This document shows positions 22,060-27,666 of a stretch of 27,666 nucleotides of DNA, piece after piece. The number at the start of each line of letters is the position of its first letter. The first letter of the stretch is position 1. The stretch is from assembly GCF_000003605.2 (NCBI RefSeq), contig NW_003131356.1, positions 2,653 through 30,318 of the forward strand. The letters are read 5' to 3'. The notes beneath the pieces are model-generated. The model made no database searches and was not told the origin of the DNA. It saw nothing but the letters and a program-made list of their open reading frames with translations. The DNA is from Saccoglossus kowalevskii (Eukaryota > Hemichordata > Enteropneusta > Harrimaniidae). Made by a program: the position numbers and the translations under genes.

Positions 22060-22750
22060 GTGATTAGATACACTCAACTATAGTTTCATATAGATTTGAC
22101 AATCGGCGAAATACACTTAAATACATTTAATTTAGATACATTTAATTGGTGAACTATACATACGTTGATTAAACAATTACAATGAGTTAACAAGACATTT
22201 CGAAATTAGACAAATTCAATATTTAAATTAGACACATCCAATGAGTGACTTAGACTTACGTTGAATAATCACTTACATTGATTAAATTGGAAATATGAAA
22301 ATTAAACTCATTCAATGAGTGACTATGAATATTTTGAATAAACTTTAAATGAACTAGACATATGTACATTCAACCCATTCAATTGGCGAATTATGAGGGT
22401 ACACATATTTTACACATTCAATTTCTCTACTATAGTTTTATGTAGATTTGACAATCAGCGACGTATACTTTTGGAGATTTGACACATCCGATAAATGAAC
22501 TATTGGCAAATGTATATTTGCCACATTCAATGGACGGACTACGGGCATACACAGAATTAACACACTCGCTGAGAAAATTATAGGCATTTATATTTGAGAT
22601 GCCCAATGAACGAACTACATACATATATATGTATAACATATTCGCTGAGCAAACTATAGGCATACGTATTTGTGACACATTCAATGAGCGTATGAGCATG
22701 CGCTAAGATCTATAGGCATATGTAGACTTGGCACGTTCAATGAGTGGACT
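22060..22750 (+). repeat. Degenerate minisatellite, period about 39 bp
   Basis: A motif of the form CACATTCAATGAGCGAACTA followed by TAGGCATA and GTATTTG recurs down this stretch. Its ATTCAATGAG core or close variants start near 22378, 22417, 22486, 22526, 22565, 22602, 22641 and 22680, mostly 37-40 bp apart, and more loosely upstream to about 22060. Because 39 is divisible by three, the minus-strand frame 22430-22699 stays open across the repeats; I treat that as a by-product, not a gene. Confidence 0.75.
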
Positions 22751-23059
22751 GGGCATAAAGTATACAAAATGAAAGGATCTGCTAGTCGAACTAGTATCGA
22801 CATGTTTGAACAAGGAGATAGGTAGTTTGGAAATCCCAATATGGGTCACGTGACTACAATTTGATCCACGTGTTGAGAATTCCAACGAAAAGTTGCCCAT
22901 TTAGTTGACGTATAAGACTGTTCGCACGAACGCTCTGGTGTTTACCACGTTCAGCAAAAACACATTCAAACTAAAAAAAATAGGACTGATCTGCGGCAAA
23001 TTCATCACACATTGAACACGTTAAAACAACCTGACATCTATGTTCAAGGTAGTAATAAC

Positions 23060-23500
23060 ATTAACACAATAAAATACACAATAAATGAAAACACGTGTGG
23101 TCGGTTTCATTTCAAAGCCCGTTTCCGTTTAAGCGTATCATATTTGACCACTTTTTACATTTCACAATCACACACAAAAATGACAGTGAATTCAATCTGA
23201 AAAAGCAATTAAACACAGAGAATGTAATGTATTTCCAAACGAAAAAAACACTTTGATTGTGTCTCATACCAATCTCAGCTGACGGATTAGATTCACAATG
23301 TAATTAACAAGCTAGAAAGAAGCTCCATGATATAATTAATAACAGATGAACGTATGTTTGTAGACCTTTCAATGTTAGGTTTATTTCCAATGCTGTTTAT
23401 TTCCACCCATTTTCATCAGAGTAGAAAATGAGAAGGAATACAAAGCTAACGAGTCATTGTGAGATAAGATTAATTACATCTCAATAGACCCGTATGTTTC
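23060..23500 (-). repeat. Dispersed repeat, copy B (inverted twin of 14190-14650)
   Basis: This is the reverse complement of the intron 2 copy. 23277-23364 is identical over 88 bp to 14330-14417 in inverted orientation. It lies about 3.3 kb beyond the receptor stop. Similarity ends near 23500 after the CCCGTATGTT stretch, and fades below 23100 around ACACGTGTGGTCGGTTTCAT. The frame at 23012-23200 overlaps it and is not a gene. Confidence 0.8.
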
Positions 23501-25110
23501 TATGGAAATGATATTACCCCCTGACAACCCAATGAAGACCACGAAATATGTACAGTTTATTCACAGACAAATAAAACATCTTCTAAGACCTTCACATTTA
23601 TGATACGTTGTTGCCGAGTCATCTGACTGGCTGACAATGAATGACACAATTACGTGAAATGTGACCTGAACTTGGACCTTCTCCTTCAGATTCAGCGAGT
23701 ATTGCATAACAGTGTACGTTGAATGGGATGAATACAACCGCGCCTGTATTTAATAGTTGCCTCCTTCATCCGCAATGTGAGGCAATACCAATGACATTCG
23801 AGTGTGATCTTAATCGTACGGATGTGCCACTAAACGGCCCATTTTTTCTTTAGTCAAAGTGTCTGCAATTGGTATATAATTTCATCATTCATTGTTAAAA
23901 TGTATTAATTGTTGAAAATAACCCTCAAATCGCCAAAAATAGACGTTGATTAAAACAATTCTAATTTTAGCGGAAATGGGTTCCGTTGTCGCATTTCGGC
24001 TTGATTGGGGTTCGGATATACTAGCGACTAGTTCCCATCGTCTTTCCAGCATTCGATCAATTTTATCTCAACCAGCTACAGAAAAAGTTACACTCCTAAC
24101 ATCCATATTGAATCATACTCCTCTAAAATGACGCACAAGTTTTGTAGTCTGTTCTAAAATATCGACCCGATTCACTCAAAATTGAACAGCGCTTTAAATT
24201 CAAAATATAATAACTTTAAACGTCAGAGTGCCGCAGCGTTACGATAGAAACCACGAAAATCGTAGAATGAGCATCACCTTTTGATCTTTTGAACTCCTCA
24301 TTTAACACAATTTTACTAATATTTCTGTATTTCTACTTTGTTTATCAGATCTACATCAAGGCTAGCCCGCCTTATAAATGATTACAATATATATATTGTT
24401 AATTAAACTGATAACACATCGTCACTTGGGGGTGTAGTTTTTAAGGTCAACATCATTGTCCATTAGAGTTTCAGTGAACCTGCGTTCTTTGCTTTAACAT
24501 GTAAAAATAATTAGAACCGTTTTGCTATCAGTACAGAACTCATCGGAGCGTGATAGCAATAAGTTTTTACTTTACACTTTGAGTCCACAAACGCCAATGA
24601 TTTCATTTTAGTGAAACGCCTTCGGGGATTTATGACAGCTTTTTTTAATATCTACTTTCAAACCGGAAATGTGTTAGATGACCGCCAGGGGCTTGCACAG
24701 TTTTAAACACATTGAAAGCGATCTATCTGCTTGTTATTATTTTACAGCAAAAAAATCGAAATTTCCTGCAGATGGTGAAATCTATTTAAATAGTATTGTA
24801 TTCAAGTAAACCCGAATTTAATAATCGAGTAGACATTCAAGTGGCAGATGTTGCCAAGTTCAATGTGTGAGTCTTGATGTACAAAACAAATAAGTGTTCA
24901 GTTAAATTCGTTGTGTCTTTACAATAAGTATGAACGTCACGCATCAAGGAACCAATCAATACCTTCTCCGCTAAGACAGCTACCACCTGAGGGCGACACT
25001 AACACTCGCCTGGTGAGACTGGTACATCTGCAACCTATCCACGCGTTTAGAGTCGTGACACAAACAATCGAGACTCGCTTGACTGATACTATTTTTACAT
25101 AATAATGATT
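23501..25110. other. Non-coding 3' flank
   Basis: AT-rich sequence with no supported gene, RNA or clear repeat. It contains a DR1-like site on the minus strand at 23667-23679 (AGGTCC-A-AGTTCA). The frames at 23946-24131 and 24911-25102 have no recognisable domain. Confidence 0.5.
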
Positions 25111-25120
25111 ATAATGAGTA

Positions 25121-25169
25121 TAACATTTGTTGCTGCTAATTCATAACACACTATTAGCAACAAATGTTA
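25121..25169. repeat. Perfect 14-bp inverted repeat (hairpin)
   Basis: TAACATTTGTTGCT (25121-25134) is the exact reverse complement of AGCAACAAATGTTA (25156-25169), with a 21-base loop. The pairing can be extended inward as GCTAAT/ATTAG with a three-base bulge. It could be a foldback remnant, a short MITE end, or a structured transcript element. Confidence 0.7.
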
Positions 25170-25315
25170 AGGACCTGACGGCATTACAAAGTCAAGTTCA
25201 AGGTTGACCCCTAGATTTTAGCTGAGCATGGCTTTTGATCAATGCATACGAACGATATACTAGTATATAAAAAGATCTTGTAATCTCAAACTAGACACAT
25301 GCTGTGTAACTTTGG

Positions 25316-25328
25316 AGGTCAAAGTTCA
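25316..25328 (+). promoter_or_regulatory. DR1 element (AGGTCA-A-AGTTCA)
   Basis: Two half-sites with one-base spacing, close to the HNF4/RXR-type DR1 consensus. AAGTCA-AGTTCA abutting half-sites occur at 25189-25200, so half-sites cluster within about 140 bp. Binding is inferred from motif only. Confidence 0.3.
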
Positions 25329-25739
25329 TAATTACTATCTACTGATGCGTGTATTTACATTGATTTCCAATAACGACGTATCGATTTGGAGACTGTGGAA
25401 TCACGTGGTTACCAGGGGTTTCTATGAATACTTGAAATGAATATTAATATTCAATCGTGATATATTATTGGTGACACGTGACCATTTAAAGTCATTTCAC
25501 TATTTCACTGGGTGTTATTTGTACAGCTTTTCTCGTTCGATATTTCCCTTGGAACATCATATTTTTGCGTTAATTGATTTTGAGAGGAAAGCGACATTAG
25601 CCTGCGGTGGTTTTACTGTCCCATTAGATAATGGATGCCTGAAGCACGATTTCCTCAGCACGCACTTGTAAAACTAGTATACATTGAAAAATGTATATAT
25701 ACAAAGGTGTTTTTCGTAGTACTTCTCTGTAAATATTTG

Positions 25740-25740
<1 letters not shown>

Positions 25741-25774
<34 letters not shown>

Positions 25775-26067
25775 TTAATCAGCCTAGTGACTGAAGTTTG
25801 GGGGTGGCAGGGTGTCAGCGAACTCGGTCACTATAACTCGTAAGCCAGGACACCCACATCCTATTTACAACTATTTATGTCAAGTCATCACGCTGCGATC
25901 CGCTACTCTTAGCGATGAGGATACTGTATTCACTGAATGCCGCGAGCCTGGCAAGTGGGCAGTAGTATATATGTATATTGTTTACTGTTGAGAGTGCAGC
26001 CAACTCGGGGAGTCGAACACGCAGTCTCTCGGAAACTGGGCGGACACGCTAAATAACCATTAAGCCC
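25741..26067 (-). mobile_element. tRNA-derived SINE with (ATT)n tail
   Basis: On the minus strand, GGGCTTAATGGTTATTTAGC opens a tRNA-like head (26067 to about 25990). It contains a B-box, TGTTCGACTCCCC (26019-26007). A unique body of about 215 bp follows, and the element ends in a trinucleotide run of about 32 bases (25772-25741). The body carries a GGGTGTC ... GACACCC inverted motif (25812-25818 and 25848-25854). Head, body and simple-repeat tail in that order are the standard SINE layout. No target-site duplication was identified. It would be transcribed by pol III and mobilised by a LINE partner. Confidence 0.7.
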
Positions 26068-26685
26068 AAATCAGGAATTCTCTTCCAACACCATCAGACC
26101 CCTACCTCTTACAAGACAGTCAAAACAGGATACATTTTTCAGATAATTTTGCGAAAAATGAATACACTTCTAACACTAAGTTTCCTTTGAAACATGCTTC
26201 AAAGCGATTTTTGATTTAAAATTAATGCTGAAACTACAGACCAAATTGCGGACACTTTTGCTCAAAAAGAACGAATTTAAAAGGACAGATTATTTGGTAT
26301 GAATCTTTTTCCATGAAAGAATTCTCGTCATCAATTTGAAATACACCCATGGCATGGGACGTATTGTCTTTATAGCAACACATGCACTTTGGATAGGAGA
26401 AATTGCTGAAACTTTCCTAGATGCACTCAAGGTCATAGCGTCGTAGTCGCGTCAAACATCGCGTGGGATTCGACAAACGCGAAAGTATTTCGGGAACATT
26501 TCCATGCTTAATAATGTGCTGTCCACATTTGATGATAGGCAATTTCGATTAAGTGAGGGTATTCGGAAGCAATATTCCTCCCTCGAAGATCGGCCGGTCA
26601 ATGTAAGCTGCGAAATAAAGAAATTCTAGTTCAAAATCAAATCGTTCGATTTTTGCGGCAGACGTTCGACGCTCGTCTTTCATGC

Positions 26686-26697
26686 ATCTCGCGAGAT
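26686..26697. promoter_or_regulatory. ATCTCGCGAGAT palindrome, possible promoter motif
   Basis: A 12-bp palindrome contains TCTCGCGAGA, a known core-promoter motif in vertebrates, within a local CpG-rich patch (about 26640-26715). No gene start can be identified on either side. Confidence 0.25.
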
Positions 26698-26850
26698 CTC
26701 GCAATTGTTCGGAAAATCACCTATTTAATTAAGTACGGTAGTATTCAGTTTATACAGACATATTTTCTCAAATTTTGTGCGATCAGAAACATTATTTGAC
26801 GAAGAGCAAAATAATATCTTATCAAATGCCATCTATCTGTATGACAGGAA

Positions 26851-27049
26851 ACTTTCTGATTAGATGCAATCTGAATCATTGAAAATGTTTCAGCGAAAAC
26901 GATGAAAATTAAAAACACAAACAAAGCGGCGAACTACTAAGAAAATCAACGGAGTTGTATATTTTTAAAAATCAAGTCACTTAAGGAAAAATACTTCCTT
27001 TTCTGATCAGACGCAATCTGAATCGTTGAAAATGTCTCAGCTAAAACGC
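26851..27049 (+). repeat. Direct repeat pair, about 50 bp each
   Basis: 26851-26901 and 26997-27049 share TTCTGAT, AGA, GCAATCTGAATC, TTGAAAATGT, TCAGC and AAAACG in order, about 88% identical by eye, spaced about 146 bp apart. The intervening sequence does not repeat. No function is evident. Confidence 0.6.
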
Positions 27050-27666
27050 GTACAGTGGCTATGGCCACTCTTCATGTCTTTGTCACACCCAACCAGTGTA
27101 CAGTGGGTTTGGCCTCATCATTGGGTTTTATTTTGTACAAAACCACCTCACATGCAGTCAAGTTCACCAAACAATTTAGTTTCAGCATAAATTTGGACAG
27201 GACCGAATAGAACAATATGCACATGTGTTTTTTAAATATGAGCAAGCGGCACCACTTATAATTAATAAATGTATTAATAATAATATATTGATAATAAATG
27301 TATATTTGATAATCGTTTGTGATTTACGCAAAGCATTTGGCACATGAAACATGTTATTCTTGGTACCAATTTACATTTTGCCGGGGGCTACGATCAGAGT
27401 GGCTGTGAGGAGGACCATATGAAGTCTGGGGCACCAACATCTGTTTCCAACAACCACCAGCACTGTTGAGAATTAAGGATTTGTTACATTAATCGTAATA
27501 ATTGATTTTTTTTAAAATTAATGGCGAGTCCTATGGATGATGAATGGAGTTCCATGTAATTGAAATATTATATAAATTACCATACAGTATGGGCCATTCA
27601 AACAATTAATGACCGCGACATGCTGCTCAATGCAAAAATCCCGCCATTTGACATCTACCAGGGTAT
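27050..27666. other. Right-edge flank, no supported gene
   Basis: The sequence contains an AT-rich TAATAAATGTA-type patch (27258-27310) and a more GC-rich segment (27375-27475) with a short minus-strand open frame. I recognise no protein in it. Confidence 0.4.

Noticed and set aside
26427-26435. TCAAGGTCA extended nuclear-receptor half-site
   Set aside because: A 9-mer is expected by chance at this rate in a window of this size, and no neighbouring half-site supports it.
26425-26465. Possible third copy of the CATAGCGACGTA repeat
   Set aside because: Only a short CATAGCGTCGTAG match; flanks do not align with 276-338 or 7945-8013.
26550-26632. Good minus-strand acceptor-like pyrimidine tract followed by a short open frame
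   Set aside because: No recognised protein and no matching donor; insufficient for an exon call.
27375-27480. Minus-strand open stretch in the GC-richer right edge
   Set aside because: Short, unrecognised, and interrupted by stops in all frames outside about 30 codons.

Overview
This is intron-rich, AT-rich animal nuclear DNA with canonical GT-AG introns and scattered SINE-like, inverted-repeat and microsatellite sequence. CpG does not look strongly depleted. These traits suggest an invertebrate bilaterian, possibly a lophotrochozoan or an invertebrate deuterostome, but the sequence alone does not fix the phylum. There are no bacterial operons, CRISPR arrays or phage genes.

The window holds one well-supported gene: a plus-strand nuclear receptor of the NR2E group (dissatisfaction / tailless / photoreceptor-specific receptor). 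It has five coding exons at 1938-2058, 10018-10260, 17732-18102, 18672-18918 and 19549-19790. All five join in frame (phases 1, 1, 0, 1) to give a 407-residue protein, a normal NR2E length. Exon 1 was found by matching splice phase and coding content, because it is too short to stand out as an ORF. Exon 2 carries the two-zinc-finger DNA-binding domain, exon 3 the hinge and first ligand-domain helices, and exons 4-5 the rest of the ligand-binding domain through the AF-2 helix. The DNA-binding domain looks most like insect Dissatisfaction (NR2E2), including a nine-residue gap between zinc ligands five and six. The ligand domain mixes NR2E2-like and NR2E3-like features.

At the left edge, positions 53-117 on the minus strand look like the first coding exon of a second, divergently transcribed gene. 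It has a strong start context and a near-consensus NRF-1-like site just upstream. The two genes would share the 1.8 kb between 118 and 1937. The product is not recognised.

The rest is non-coding as far as I can tell. Intron 1 (8.0 kb) contains a perfect DR1 nuclear-receptor response element. Intron 2 (7.5 kb) contains an inverted-repeat MITE-like element, a tRNA-derived SINE fragment, a copy of a dispersed repeat whose inverted partner lies downstream of the gene, and a 200-N assembly gap next to a (TATAA)n array. The 3' flank (19791-27666) contains a diverged ~120-150 bp tandem repeat, a degenerate ~39 bp minisatellite, the inverted partner repeat, a 14-bp-arm hairpin, further DR1-like sites and a nearly complete minus-strand tRNA-SINE ending in an (ATT)n tail. 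No second gene is supported there.
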